The translations under genes and the position numbers were made by a program. Shown piece after piece: positions 18,445-27,114 of a DNA stretch of 64,000 bases; the stretch's first letter is position 1, and each line of letters begins with the position of its first letter. The notes under the pieces are model-generated. The model was not told the origin of the DNA, did not search any database, and saw nothing but the letters and a program-made list of their open reading frames with translations. The stretch comes from Bacteroidales bacterium UBA6397 (GTDB lineage: Bacteria; Bacteroidota; Bacteroidia; Bacteroidales; UBA932), in contig DJQB01000032.1 in the NCBI GenBank assembly GCA_002439875.1, positions 58,725-122,724 on the forward strand, in the 5' to 3' direction.

Positions 18445-21400
18445 TTAATCCAAAGTAACCTTGAGACCAAGTCCCCTGAGCTCGTGCAGCAGAACGTTGA
18501 GGGATTCCGGAATGCCTGGGTTAGGCATAGGATCTCCCTTGACGATCGCCTCGTAAGTCTTGGAACGTCCGGTCACGTCATCAGATTTGACGGTGAGGAT
18601 CTCCTGCAGGGCGTTGGCGGCGCCGAACGCCTCAAGCGCCCAAACCTCCATCTCTCCGAACCTCTGGCCTCCGAACTGAGCCTTTCCGCCAAGAGGCTGT
18701 TGGGTGATTAGTGAATATGGTCCGATGGAACGTGCGTGCATCTTGTCGTCAACCATATGCCCCAGTTTGATCATGTAGATCACCCCGACAGTCGCAGGTT
18801 GGTCGAACCAGTCTCCGGTTCCTCCGTCCCTTAGGTGCGTTTTGCCGTACCTTGGCACTCCCGCCTTGTCGGTGTAGTCACAGATTTCATCAATAGTGGC
18901 ACCGTCGAAGATAGGGGTGCTGAACTTCAGCCCGAGCCTTGCTCCGGCCCATCCGAGCACTGTCTCGTAGATTTGTCCGAGGTTCATTCGCGAAGGCACA
19001 CCAAGAGGGTTCAGTACGATGTCCACAGGTGTTCCGTCCTCAAGGAACGGCATATCCTCCTGGCGGACGATCTTAGCAACGATACCTTTGTTACCGTGAC
19101 GTCCGGCCATCTTGTCACCCACGGTGATCTTTCTCTTCTTTGCGATGTAGACCTTGGCGAGCTGCATTACTCCGTTAGGAAGTTCGTCTCCGACCTTAAT
19201 CTTATCCATCTGCCTCTTGCATTCTGCTTCGGCTACCTTATAAGTAAGGCAGTAGTTGTTGATGAGTTCCTGAATGAGCAGATTTGTGTTCTCATCAGCA
19301 GTCCAGTTGCTTGAGTTGATGTTCTGGAAGTCGATGCTCTTTAGCTTCTCGGCGGTGATCTCCTTGCCTTTGGCGATTATCTCTACGTCGTAGAGGTCGT
19401 TGACCCCCGCGCTCTTCTTGCCCTTTGTCAGAACTGAAAGTCTCTTGAAGAAATCTGCGTATAGTTTAGCCGCTTTCTTGTCGAACTCATCCTGAATCAG
19501 GTCCAGACGAGCTTTCTGGTCGGTCTTCGCAGCCCTTCTGTTGCCTTCCTTGGCAGCCTTCGCATAAAGCGCTGTCTTGATAACCGTGCCACTGAGGGAT
19601 GGATTAGCCTTGAGTGACGCGTCCTTAACATCTCCAGCCTTGTCTCCAAAGATGGCCTTGAGCAGTTTCTCCTCCGGAGATGGGTCGCTCTCTCCCTTAG
19701 GAGTGATCTTCCCGATCATAATGTCTCCCGGCTCGATGTGCGCACCTATCCTGATGATGCCCTGCTTGTCCAGATCCTTTGTAGCATCCTCACTGACGTT
19801 TGGAATGTCAGATGTAAGTTCCTCCATTCCGCGCTTTGTCTCGCGTACCTCGGTGAGATATTCATCGACATGGACTGAAGTGAGTATGTCCCACTTCACC
19901 ATCTCTTCTGAGAGCACGATGGCATCCTCGTAGTTGTAGCCCTTCCAAGGCATGAACGCGACCTTGAGGTTGCGTCCTAGCGCCAACTCTCCGTTCTGTG
20001 TCGCATAGCCTTCTGTAAGCACCTGGCCTCCGACAACCTTGTCGCCTTTTCTGACTATCGGCTTGAGAGTTACTGTGGTGCTCTGGTTGGTTCTTCTATA
20101 GATAGGAAGTGTGTAGACCGTCTCGTCAGGAGAGAAGGAAACGAATTTCTCATCGTCTGTCCTGTCGTACTTGATTCTGATCTCCTTGGCGTCAACATAG
20201 GTTACCTCACCCTCACGCTCGGCCACATACTGTGTCCTTGAGTCGAGGCAGACCCTCTCTTCCAGACCAGTCCCCACGATAGGGGACTCCGGACGGAGAA
20301 GCGGAACGGCCTGGCGCATCATATTAGCACCCATCAACGCGCGGTGGGCGTCGTCATGCTCAAGGAACGGAATAAGTGATGCGGCCACGGAAGCCATCTG
20401 GTTCGGAGCCACGTCCATATAGTCCACCTGCTCCTTTGACACTACCGGGAAGTCGGCCTCAAGGCGGCACTGGATCCTGTCTTCTGTGATTGTGCCGTCA
20501 TCCTCCATCTTCACCTTTGCGAGTGAGACAAGCTTGTTCTCCTCCTCCTCGGCTGTCATGTAACGCCATCCCTTGTCTGAAAGGTCAACCTTGCCCTCAT
20601 GGACCTCGCGGTAAGGAGTCTCGATGAATCCGAGTTTGTTGATCCTCGCATATACACAGAGTGATGAGATAAGTCCGATGTTTGGACCTTCAGGCGATTC
20701 GATAGGGCAGAGACGTCCATAATGCGTGTAGTGCACATCTCGCACCTCGAATCCCGCTCTGTCTCTGGAAAGACCGCCTGGACCGAGGGCGGAGAGACGG
20801 CGTTTGTGCGTGATTTCCGCCAGAGGGTTGGTCTGGTCCATGAACTGTGAAAGCTGGCTGGTTCCGAAGAACGAGTTGATCACTGAGGACAGAGTCTTGG
20901 CATTGATCAGGTCGATCGGATTGAACTGCTCGCTGTCGCGTACGTTCATTCTCTCACGGATTGTCCTCGCCATTCTTGAGAGACCGACGCTGAACTGATT
21001 GGCGAGCTGCTCACCGACAGTGCGCACGCGCCTGTTGCTCAGGTGGTCAATGTCGTCAACGGTCGCCTTTGAGTTTATGAGTTGGATGAGATACTTGATA
21101 ATCTCTATTATGTCTGTGTTGGTGAGCACCCTGACCTCAGGATCTGTTGAGAGGCCGAGTTTCTTGTTCAGACGGAATCTCCCCACAGTGCCCAGATCGT
21201 ACCTCTTTTCTGAGAAGAAGAGTTTGTCGATGACATCCCTGGCCGTCGCCTCGTCTGGCGGTTCGGAATTTCGAAGTTGTTTATAGATGTAGTTGACAGC
21301 CTCGATCTCGGTGTTGGTTGGATCTTTCTGGAGGGTATTGAATATGATCGCATATTCATTCGAGTTGGACTCGTCTTTCTGGAGGAGTATTGACTTTACC

Positions 21401-22263
21401 TCGGTGTCGGAGATTTTGGCGATGGTGTCATCGTCCAGAATCTCGCCTCTCTCAACGATCGGGATGGTCCTTTCAATCGGTATCACCTCACCGGTGTCCT
21501 CGTCCTCGAAATCTTCTGTCCATGTCTTGAGAACCTTGGCGGCGAGTTTCCTGCCTTTGTTCTGTTCAAGGTTCTCTGGTGTCACCTCGACTTCGTCGGC
21601 GAGACCGAATATGTCTATGATGTCCTTGTCGGAGTTGAAGCCGATCGCGCGCAGAAGAGTTGTGACAGGCAACTTTTTCTTACGGTCGATGTAGGCGTAC
21701 ATCACGTTGTTGATGTCTGTCGCGAATTCAATCCAGGACCCCTTGAACGGGATGATTCTGGCTGAATATAGCTTCGTTCCGTTGGCGTGCATGCTCTGGT
21801 CGAAGAACACACCTGGAGAGCGGTGCAGCTGGGAAACTATGATTCTTTCTGATCCATTGATTATGAATGTGCCTGCCGGAGTCATGTAAGGAATGTTGCC
21901 GAGATACACATCCTGGACTCTTGTGTCGAAGTCCTCGTGTTCGGGATCGGTGCACGAAAGGCGGAGTTTTGCCTTTAGAGGAACATTGTAGGTCAGCCCT
22001 CTCTCAAGACACTCGTCGATCGAGTACTGAGGAGGATCGATGAAGTAGTCGATGAATTCCAACTTGTAGTTGTTCCTCGTGTCTTCGATCGGGAATATTT
22101 CCTGAAACACCTGGTAGAGTCCTTCGTTCTTCCTGTTTTCCGGTGTCGTCTCCAACTGGAAGAAATCTTTGAATGATTTCAGCTGAACTTCCAGAAGGTC
22201 AGGATATTCCAGAATCTTTGATGTAGCGAACATTATTCGCTTGTTGTTAGTCTTTTTTGACAT
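18445..22263 (-). CDS. rpoB: DNA-directed RNA polymerase subunit beta
   Basis: 1272-residue beta subunit. It carries the rifampicin-pocket segment (GTSQLSQFMDQTNPL, HKRRLSALGPGGL), CPIESPEGPNIGLI, the GDKMAGRHGNKGIV region and the C-terminal PLGGKAQFGGQRFGEMEVWA. The rifampicin-pocket residues look wild type. The gene lies downstream of rplL across a 100-base gap that holds a terminator-like hairpin, so polymerase genes may be expressed below the ribosomal genes of the same transcript. Confidence 0.98.
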   Translation of the reverse strand: MSKKTNNKRIMFATSKILEYPDLLEVQLKSFKDFFQLETTPENRKNEGLYQVFQEIFPIEDTRNNYKLEFIDYFIDPPQYSIDECLERGLTYNVPLKAKLRLSCTDPEHEDFDTRVQDVYLGNIPYMTPAGTFIINGSERIIVSQLHRSPGVFFDQSMHANGTKLYSARIIPFKGSWIEFATDINNVMYAYIDRKKKLPVTTLLRAIGFNSDKDIIDIFGLADEVEVTPENLEQNKGRKLAAKVLKTWTEDFEDEDTGEVIPIERTIPIVERGEILDDDTIAKISDTEVKSILLQKDESNSNEYAIIFNTLQKDPTNTEIEAVNYIYKQLRNSEPPDEATARDVIDKLFFSEKRYDLGTVGRFRLNKKLGLSTDPEVRVLTNTDIIEIIKYLIQLINSKATVDDIDHLSNRRVRTVGEQLANQFSVGLSRMARTIRERMNVRDSEQFNPIDLINAKTLSSVINSFFGTSQLSQFMDQTNPLAEITHKRRLSALGPGGLSRDRAGFEVRDVHYTHYGRLCPIESPEGPNIGLISSLCVYARINKLGFIETPYREVHEGKVDLSDKGWRYMTAEEEENKLVSLAKVKMEDDGTITEDRIQCRLEADFPVVSKEQVDYMDVAPNQMASVAASLIPFLEHDDAHRALMGANMMRQAVPLLRPESPIVGTGLEERVCLDSRTQYVAEREGEVTYVDAKEIRIKYDRTDDEKFVSFSPDETVYTLPIYRRTNQSTTVTLKPIVRKGDKVVGGQVLTEGYATQNGELALGRNLKVAFMPWKGYNYEDAIVLSEEMVKWDILTSVHVDEYLTEVRETKRGMEELTSDIPNVSEDATKDLDKQGIIRIGAHIEPGDIMIGKITPKGESDPSPEEKLLKAIFGDKAGDVKDASLKANPSLSGTVIKTALYAKAAKEGNRRAAKTDQKARLDLIQDEFDKKAAKLYADFFKRLSVLTKGKKSAGVNDLYDVEIIAKGKEITAEKLKSIDFQNINSSNWTADENTNLLIQELINNYCLTYKVAEAECKRQMDKIKVGDELPNGVMQLAKVYIAKKRKITVGDKMAGRHGNKGIVAKIVRQEDMPFLEDGTPVDIVLNPLGVPSRMNLGQIYETVLGWAGARLGLKFSTPIFDGATIDEICDYTDKAGVPRYGKTHLRDGGTGDWFDQPATVGVIYMIKLGHMVDDKMHARSIGPYSLITQQPLGGKAQFGGQRFGEMEVWALEAFGAANALQEILTVKSDDVTGRSKTYEAIVKGDPMPNPGIPESLNVLLHELRGLGLKVTLD

Positions 22264-22301
22264 GTTCTGCCTTTAGGAAATGGAGAAAAACTTAATACGA
22301 C

Positions 22302-22334
22302 AAAAAGGTTTAGAGCCTGCTTAGGCTCTAAACC
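22302..22334 (-). terminator. Terminator-like attenuator between rplL and rpoB
   Basis: On the minus strand GGTTTAGAGCC, loop TAAGCA, then GGCTCTAAACC forms a perfect 11-base-pair stem followed directly by TTTTT. It sits in the rplL-rpoB gap with no rpoB promoter visible after it, so partial readthrough is needed to transcribe rpoBC. Escherichia coli has an attenuator at the same place. Confidence 0.75.
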
Positions 22335-22363
22335 TGATGATTTTCCCGCCAGGGGAAGCTGGG

Positions 22364-22738
22364 TTATTTAACCTCAACTTCGGCGCCTGCCTCTTCGAGG
22401 GCAGCCTTCAGTTGCTCAGCTTCTGCCTTGGAGGCTTTCTCCTTAACTGTCTTAGGAGCGCCGTCTACAAGATCCTTAGCTTCCTTCAGACCGAGACCAA
22501 GAGCCTCTTTGACGGCCTTGATAACCTGAAGTTTGGCTGCACCGGCTGACTTGAGGACTACGTCAAACTCAGTCTGCTCTGCCGGAGCGGCCTCAGCGGC
22601 TGCCGCCGGACCTGCCACCGCCACAGCTGCCGCTGCAGGCTCGATACCATATTCTTCCTTGAGAACCTTTGCAAGTTCCTGAACGTCTTTTACAGAGAGG
22701 TTAACCAACTCTTCTGCAAGTGCTTTTACATCTGCCAT
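22364..22738 (-). CDS. rplL: 50S ribosomal protein L7/L12
   Basis: Stalk protein that recruits translation GTPases. 124 residues: an N-terminal dimerisation part, an Ala/Pro/Glu-rich hinge (AAAAVAVAGPAAAAEAAPAE) and a C-terminal domain with VIKAVKEALGLGLKEAKDLV. It follows rplJ by 27 bases and precedes the attenuator hairpin. Confidence 0.97.
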   Translation of the reverse strand: MADVKALAEELVNLSVKDVQELAKVLKEEYGIEPAAAAVAVAGPAAAAEAAPAEQTEFDVVLKSAGAAKLQVIKAVKEALGLGLKEAKDLVDGAPKTVKEKASKAEAEQLKAALEEAGAEVEVK

Positions 22739-22765
22739 AATTGATAATTATTAAATTGTTTGTTA

Positions 22766-23296
22766 TTATTTCTCTTCTTTTTCCGAAAGTGTCTTGACGA
22801 GTCCTGCGATTGTGCTGCCACCGCCATTCTGGAGAGCAGAGATGACATTGCGCATCGGTGCCTGGAGGAGGGAAACAATGTCTCCGATGAGTTCCTCCTT
22901 GGACTTGATCGCACAGAGTTCGTCGAGTTTCTCAGCCCCCACAAACGCGCACTCCTGCACGTATGCGCCTTTAAGCTGAGGTTTGCCCATATCTTTCTGA
23001 AGCTTCTTTATGAGCTTGGCCGGTCCGTTAGGTGTCTCAGTGTACATAATGGCCGTGTTGCCCTTGAAAACAGGAAGGAGAAGGTTCATCTCCTCGTTGT
23101 CCAATGCTTTGAGGACATGGGCGAACAGTGTGTTCTTCACGACCGTCAGTTTGATGCCTTGCTCGAAGCAGGCGCGACGGAGTTTTCCGGTGTTTTCAGC
23201 ATTTAGTCCCTCGATGTCTGCGACATAAAAATTCGAAAACTGCTTCAGTTGAGCTGAGATGCTTTCAATAAGCTGATCTTTCAATTCCTTTTTCAT
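22766..23296 (-). CDS. rplJ: 50S ribosomal protein L10
   Basis: Anchors the L7/L12 dimers on the large subunit. 176 residues with the usual N-terminal RNA-binding domain (FYVADIEGLNAENTGKLRRACFEQGIKLTVVKNTL) and a helical tail. There are only 14 bases between rplA and rplJ, so the long L10 leader RNA seen in many bacteria upstream of rplJ is absent; any autoregulation must act elsewhere in the transcript. Confidence 0.96.
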   Translation of the reverse strand: MKKELKDQLIESISAQLKQFSNFYVADIEGLNAENTGKLRRACFEQGIKLTVVKNTLFAHVLKALDNEEMNLLLPVFKGNTAIMYTETPNGPAKLIKKLQKDMGKPQLKGAYVQECAFVGAEKLDELCAIKSKEELIGDIVSLLQAPMRNVISALQNGGGSTIAGLVKTLSEKEEK

Positions 23297-23310
23297 GATG
23301 AAATCCTTTT

Positions 23311-24018
23311 TTACTCAGCGCTGCCGCTAGTGAATGCTTTGACATCTATCTTGATACCAGGGCTCATAGTGGTGCAGATGGACGCACTCTTGAGGTATGT
23401 CCCCTTGAGAGCCTGAGGCTTGAGTTTAAGTACCTCGTTCAGGAGAGCTGTAGCGTTCTCGCAGATCTGAGCCGGGGTGAAGGAAACCTTGCCGATGGCC
23501 GAATGTATGATACCGGTCTTGTCGACCTTGAAATCGATCTTACCTCCCTTTACGTCCTTGACAGCGTTGCCGACTTCCATTGTAACGGTGCCAGTTTTAG
23601 GGTTAGGCATAAGTCCTCTTGGACCGAGGATACGTCCGAGTACACCAACCTTGGCCATGACTGACGGTGTGCAGATGATGACATCCACGTCAGTCCATCC
23701 ACTTTTGATCTTCTCTACATATTCATCAAGGCCCACATAGTCTGCGCCGGCTTCTTTTGCCTCGTTCTCCTTGTCAGGGGTACAGAGGACAAGAACTCTT
23801 ACAACCTTGCCTGTTCCGTGAGGAAGGCTGACCACGCCGCGGATCATCTGGTTCGCCTTGCGAGGGTCAACGCCCAGATTGGCTGAAAACTCAACAGAGG
23901 CGTCGAACTTCGTGAAAGTGATGTCCTTCAGAATTTCACAAGCCTGGGCAAGAGTGTACTGCTTTGAAGCGTCGTACTTTGTGGCGACGGCTTTCTGGTT
24001 TTTTGTAATTCTACTCAT
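23311..24018 (-). CDS. rplA: 50S ribosomal protein L1
   Basis: L1 stalk protein that gates exit of deacylated tRNA, and a translational repressor in many bacteria. 235 residues; includes EFSANLGVDPRKANQMIRG, VVSLPHGTGK, ILGPRGLMPNPKTGTV and GKIDFKVDKTGIIH. It lies 14 bases from each neighbour. Confidence 0.97.
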   Translation of the reverse strand: MSRITKNQKAVATKYDASKQYTLAQACEILKDITFTKFDASVEFSANLGVDPRKANQMIRGVVSLPHGTGKVVRVLVLCTPDKENEAKEAGADYVGLDEYVEKIKSGWTDVDVIICTPSVMAKVGVLGRILGPRGLMPNPKTGTVTMEVGNAVKDVKGGKIDFKVDKTGIIHSAIGKVSFTPAQICENATALLNEVLKLKPQALKGTYLKSASICTTMSPGIKIDVKAFTSGSAE

Positions 24019-24032
24019 TTCGCATGTGAAAA

Positions 24033-24476
24033 TTAGAGGTTCTCAGGAAATTTTCCGGTGACTTTGATACCCATGCTTCTCGCGGTTCCAGCGACCATCT
24101 TCATGGCTGCGGCGAGTGTGAATGCGTTGAGATCCGGCATCTTGCCTTCCGCAATCGCTTTCACCTGATCCCAGGTGATAGATGCGACTTTCCTTCTGTT
24201 AGGCTCTCCTGAGCCTTTCTGAAGTTTTGCCGCCTCCTTGAGGGAAATGGCTACTGGCGGTTGCTTTACCTCGAACGTGAAGGACTTGTCTGAATAGACT
24301 GTGATAACTACAGGCACGATCTTTCCGGCGTTCTGTTGTGTCGCCGCATTGAACTGCTTGCAGAAGTCCATAATGTTCAAGCCTTTGGAACCGAGAGCCG
24401 GTCCTACCGGAGGAGCTGGATTAGCGGCCCCTGCTTTGATCTGGAGCTTGATGAATCCGGTAACTTCTTTTGCCAT
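24033..24476 (-). CDS. rplK: 50S ribosomal protein L11
   Basis: Part of the GTPase-associated centre and needed for the RelA-type response to uncharged tRNA. 147 residues with KLQIKAGAANPAPPVGPALG, the proline-containing N-terminal domain, and the C-terminal GTARSMGIKVTG. It starts 9 bases after the nusG stop. Confidence 0.97.
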   Translation of the reverse strand: MAKEVTGFIKLQIKAGAANPAPPVGPALGSKGLNIMDFCKQFNAATQQNAGKIVPVVITVYSDKSFTFEVKQPPVAISLKEAAKLQKGSGEPNRRKVASITWDQVKAIAEGKMPDLNAFTLAAAMKMVAGTARSMGIKVTGKFPENL

Positions 24477-24485
24477 AATTGTTTG

Positions 24486-25049
24486 TTATTCTTTTGTTAC
24501 TTGAGTAAAGCTGAGTTCCAGCAGAGTCTTTCTGCCGAAAATCACAACTATCACTTTGAGTTTGCTTCTGTCTTCCTCTATCGCGTCAACTGTTCCGCTG
24601 AATCCGCTGAACGGTCCGTCGGTGATTTTGACTGACTCGCCGATTTCGAAATTGACTTCAGTCTCGACAGGATTATCGACATTCTGGTCTTGATTGCCAA
24701 GAATCCACTGCGCCTCTTCATCCCTGATCGGTACAGGAACCCTCTCGGTCATCGCGCCGGATGTTCTCTTCTCTGTCAGGAAACCGGACATGCCAGGAAT
24801 GTCGTTGCGTATAATATACTCCAATTCCGGGCAAAGTTGAGCCTGTATCAAGACATAACCAGGATAAAGCAGCCTTTCGACCACTTTTCTTTTGCCATTC
24901 TTGGTTACAATCTCACGCTTTACCGGAACAAGTACCTGTGCGACCTGGTCCTGCAGGCCAAACCTTTCAATCTCTTTCTCAAGATAATCTTTGGCCTTCT
25001 TTTCCTTGCTTCCCGCTGTCCGAAGGACATACCATTTCATGTCACCCAT
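24486..25049 (-). CDS. nusG: Transcription termination/antitermination factor NusG
   Basis: Binds RNA polymerase, links it to the ribosome and Rho, and controls pausing. 187 residues: N-terminal NGN domain (MKWYVLRTAGSKEKKAKDYL ... RLLYPGYVLIQA) and C-terminal KOW motif (IGESVKITDGPFSGFSGTVDAI). The first ATG of the frame, at 25049, is used; a TTG nine bases upstream is less likely. It follows secE in the standard order. Confidence 0.96.
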   Translation of the reverse strand: MGDMKWYVLRTAGSKEKKAKDYLEKEIERFGLQDQVAQVLVPVKREIVTKNGKRKVVERLLYPGYVLIQAQLCPELEYIIRNDIPGMSGFLTEKRTSGAMTERVPVPIRDEEAQWILGNQDQNVDNPVETEVNFEIGESVKITDGPFSGFSGTVDAIEEDRSKLKVIVVIFGRKTLLELSFTQVTKE

Positions 25050-25065
25050 GGTAATCAAAAAATAA

Positions 25066-25254
25066 TTACAATGTGTAAATCGCTGTCATCAGATGCTCGA
25101 AAGCGAAGTCAACCACGAGGAGAACCAAAGCAATGATCACTGTCGCGACCATAACCAACAGGGCGGAGCTCTGAAGCTTCTCCCAGGTCGGCCACGTGAC
25201 CTTCTTTGTGAGTTCCACGTAGGACTCTTTGCAATAGTTAATGAACTTTCTCAT
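25066..25254 (-). CDS. secE: Preprotein translocase subunit SecE
   Basis: Single-span subunit of the SecYEG channel. 62 residues: MRKFINYCKESYVELTKKV, the conserved TWPTWEKLQSSALLVMV amphipathic-to-membrane transition, and one hydrophobic helix. The open frame extends upstream into tRNA-Trp flanking sequence, but the conserved protein begins at MRKFINY, so the start is 25254. Confidence 0.95.
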   Translation of the reverse strand: MRKFINYCKESYVELTKKVTWPTWEKLQSSALLVMVATVIIALVLLVVDFAFEHLMTAIYTL

Positions 25255-25335
25255 CTTTGCATTTAATGGACCACGTAATTTGGAAGCGTATACGAAGTCT
25301 GTTAAACAATTACCAAATCGTAACCTTTGATATTT

Positions 25336-25409
25336 TGGCAGGGGAAGCAGGATTCGAACCCACATCGACGGTTTTGGAGACCGCTGAACTACCCTTGTTC
25401 TATTCCCCT
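25336..25409 (-). tRNA. tRNA-Trp (CCA anticodon)
   Basis: Cloverleaf with acceptor AGGGGAA/TTCCCCT, D-stem GAAC/GTTC, anticodon CCA at 25375-25377 in loop CTCCAAA, and GTTCGAATC T-loop. GCCA after the acceptor stem shows that the CCA end is encoded. It lies between tuf and secE, a place also used in other bacterial groups. Confidence 0.95.
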
Positions 25410-25414
25410 ATTTA

Positions 25415-25442
25415 AGGACGGAAATCCGTGGAACTCCGTCCT
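25415..25442 (-). terminator. Hairpin between tuf and tRNA-Trp
   Basis: On the minus strand GGACGGA pairs with TCCGTCC around a loop of about 12 bases, followed by TTAAATA. The T-tract is weak, so this may mark partial termination after tuf or an RNA-processing site freeing tRNA-Trp. Confidence 0.4.
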
Positions 25443-25455
25443 GTATGTTGAAGAA

Positions 25456-26649
25456 TTACTCTTCGATCTTGATCACCTGACCGGCACCAACGGTACGTCC
25501 ACCTTCGCGGATGGCGAACTGAAGTCCTTCATTGAGGGCTACAGGGGTGATGAGCTGAACGTCAATCTCAACGTTATCGCCTGGCATTACCATCTCGACT
25601 CCTTCCGGAAGAGTGATCTCACCGGTAACATCAAGAGTACGGATGAAGAACTGAGGACGATAGTGGTTGTGGAATGGAGTGTGACGCCCACCCTCTTCTT
25701 TCTTAAGAACGTAGATCTGAGCCTTGAAGTGCTTGTGCGGAGTGATGGAGCCTGGCTTGGCGACAACCTCACCTCTCTTAACCTCTTTCTTGTCGATACC
25801 ACGGAGGAGAAGACCCACATTGTCTCCTGCCTCACCCTGATCAAGGAGCTTGCGGAACATCTCGACACCAGTCACAACAGTGCTTCTTGGAGCGTCACCG
25901 AAACCTACGAGTTCAACAGGATCGTTGACGTGGATTGTACCGGTCTCGATACGACCAGTCACAACGGTACCACGACCTGTGATTGAGAAGATGTCCTCGA
26001 TAGGCATAAGGAAAGGTTTCTCGTTCTGGCGGACAGGCTGTGGGATGTACTCGTCAACAGCGTTCATTAGATCCATAACCTTGTCTTCCCAAACTTTCTC
26101 TCCGTTGAGGGCACCAAGAGCGGAACCACGGATGACAGGGCAGTTCTCATCGAACTTGTAGAATCCGAGGAGGTCACGGATCTCCATCTCTACGAGGTCT
26201 AGCATCTCGGGATCGTCAACAAGGTCAACCTTGTTCATGAAGACGAGGATTTTAGGTACGTTCACCTGACGGGCGAGCAGGATGTGCTCACGGGTCTGAG
26301 GCATAGGACCGTCGGTAGCGGCTACAACGAGTATCGCACCATCCATCTGAGCGGCACCAGTAACCATGTTCTTAACGTAGTCAGCATGGCCTGGGCAGTC
26401 TACGTGAGCATAGTGGCGCTTCTCTGTCTCGTACTCTACGTGAGCGGAGTTGATGGTGATACCACGCTCCTTCTCTTCAGGAGCATTGTCGATCTGATCG
26501 AAAGACTTTACCTTGTCAGCGTTACCGGAGACCCTCTCGGCGAGAACCTTGGTGATTGCGGCAGTCAAAGTCGTCTTACCGTGGTCAACATGGCCGATAG
26601 TACCGATGTTAACGTGCGGCTTCGTTCTTTGGAAAGTTTCTTTTGCCAT
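25456..26649 (-). CDS. tuf: Elongation factor Tu
   Basis: GTPase that brings aminoacyl-tRNA to the ribosome. 397 residues with GHVDHGKTTLTAAIT (P-loop), the switch-I region ERGITINSAHVEYET, DCPGHADYVKNMVTGAAQMD, MNKVDLVDD and the C-terminal domains 2 and 3. It is flanked by four tRNAs upstream and tRNA-Trp downstream. Codon choice is strongly restricted, consistent with very high expression. Confidence 0.99.
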   Translation of the reverse strand: MAKETFQRTKPHVNIGTIGHVDHGKTTLTAAITKVLAERVSGNADKVKSFDQIDNAPEEKERGITINSAHVEYETEKRHYAHVDCPGHADYVKNMVTGAAQMDGAILVVAATDGPMPQTREHILLARQVNVPKILVFMNKVDLVDDPEMLDLVEMEIRDLLGFYKFDENCPVIRGSALGALNGEKVWEDKVMDLMNAVDEYIPQPVRQNEKPFLMPIEDIFSITGRGTVVTGRIETGTIHVNDPVELVGFGDAPRSTVVTGVEMFRKLLDQGEAGDNVGLLLRGIDKKEVKRGEVVAKPGSITPHKHFKAQIYVLKKEEGGRHTPFHNHYRPQFFIRTLDVTGEITLPEGVEMVMPGDNVEIDVQLITPVALNEGLQFAIREGGRTVGAGQVIKIEE

Positions 26650-26690
26650 AATATTATGATTTAAATGAGTAAACTAAATAATGCAGTTTG

Positions 26691-26762
<72 letters not shown>

Positions 26763-26771
26763 TTTTGTTAG

Positions 26772-26844
26772 AGCGGAAGACGAGGTTCGAACTCGCGACC
26801 CTCAGCTTGGAAGGCTGATGCTCTACCAACTGAGCTACTTCCGC
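26772..26844 (-). tRNA. tRNA-Gly (TCC anticodon)
   Basis: GCGGAAG acceptor pairs with CTTCCGC; D-arm AGCTCAGTTGGTAGAGC; anticodon TCC in CTTCCAAG; T-loop GTTCGAACC. It is third in the cluster. Confidence 0.95.
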
Positions 26845-26852
26845 GAATGTTG

Positions 26853-26932
26853 TGGGAGGAGGTGGACTCGAACCACCGAACCCGAAGGAGCGGATTTACA
26901 GTCCGCCGCAATTGCCGCTATGCGATCCTCCC
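26853..26932 (-). tRNA. tRNA-Tyr (GTA anticodon)
   Basis: Class II tRNA with a long variable arm. GGGAGGA acceptor pairs with TCCTCCC, anticodon GTA lies in CTGTAAAT, and the T-loop is GTTCGAGTC. It is second in the cluster. Confidence 0.94.
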
Positions 26933-26963
26933 AATATGTCTTGATACAGCCTTTGGCCGTTTG

Positions 26964-27037
26964 AGCCGATAGAGGGATTCGAACCCACGACCCCGAGATT
27001 ACAAATCACGTGCTCTGGCCAACTGAGCTATATCGGC
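26964..27037 (-). tRNA. tRNA-Thr (TGT anticodon)
   Basis: GCCGATA acceptor pairs with TATCGGC; D-arm AGCTCAGTTGGCCAGAGC; anticodon TGT in TTTGTAAT; T-loop GTTCGAATC. It is the first gene after the promoter at 27074-27103. Confidence 0.95.
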
Positions 27038-27073
27038 GATATTTCAATGAAATCCCCTTTCACAAAGGGAATG

Positions 27074-27103
27074 CAAAGATAGACATTAAAATGGATTATC
27101 CAA
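27074..27103 (-). promoter_or_regulatory. Promoter of the tRNA-tuf-secE-rpo cluster
   Basis: On the minus strand TTG (27101-27103) is followed after 19 bases by TATCTTTG (27081-27074), a perfect match to the Bacteroidetes housekeeping promoter. It lies between the dxs stop and the first tRNA-Thr, and is the only strong promoter visible for the 13-kb cluster downstream. Confidence 0.85.
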
Positions 27104-27114
27104 AACTTTTTCTA

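Noticed and set aside
23297..23310. L10 leader RNA upstream of rplJ
   Set aside because: Only 14 bases separate rplA and rplJ, too short for the known leader.
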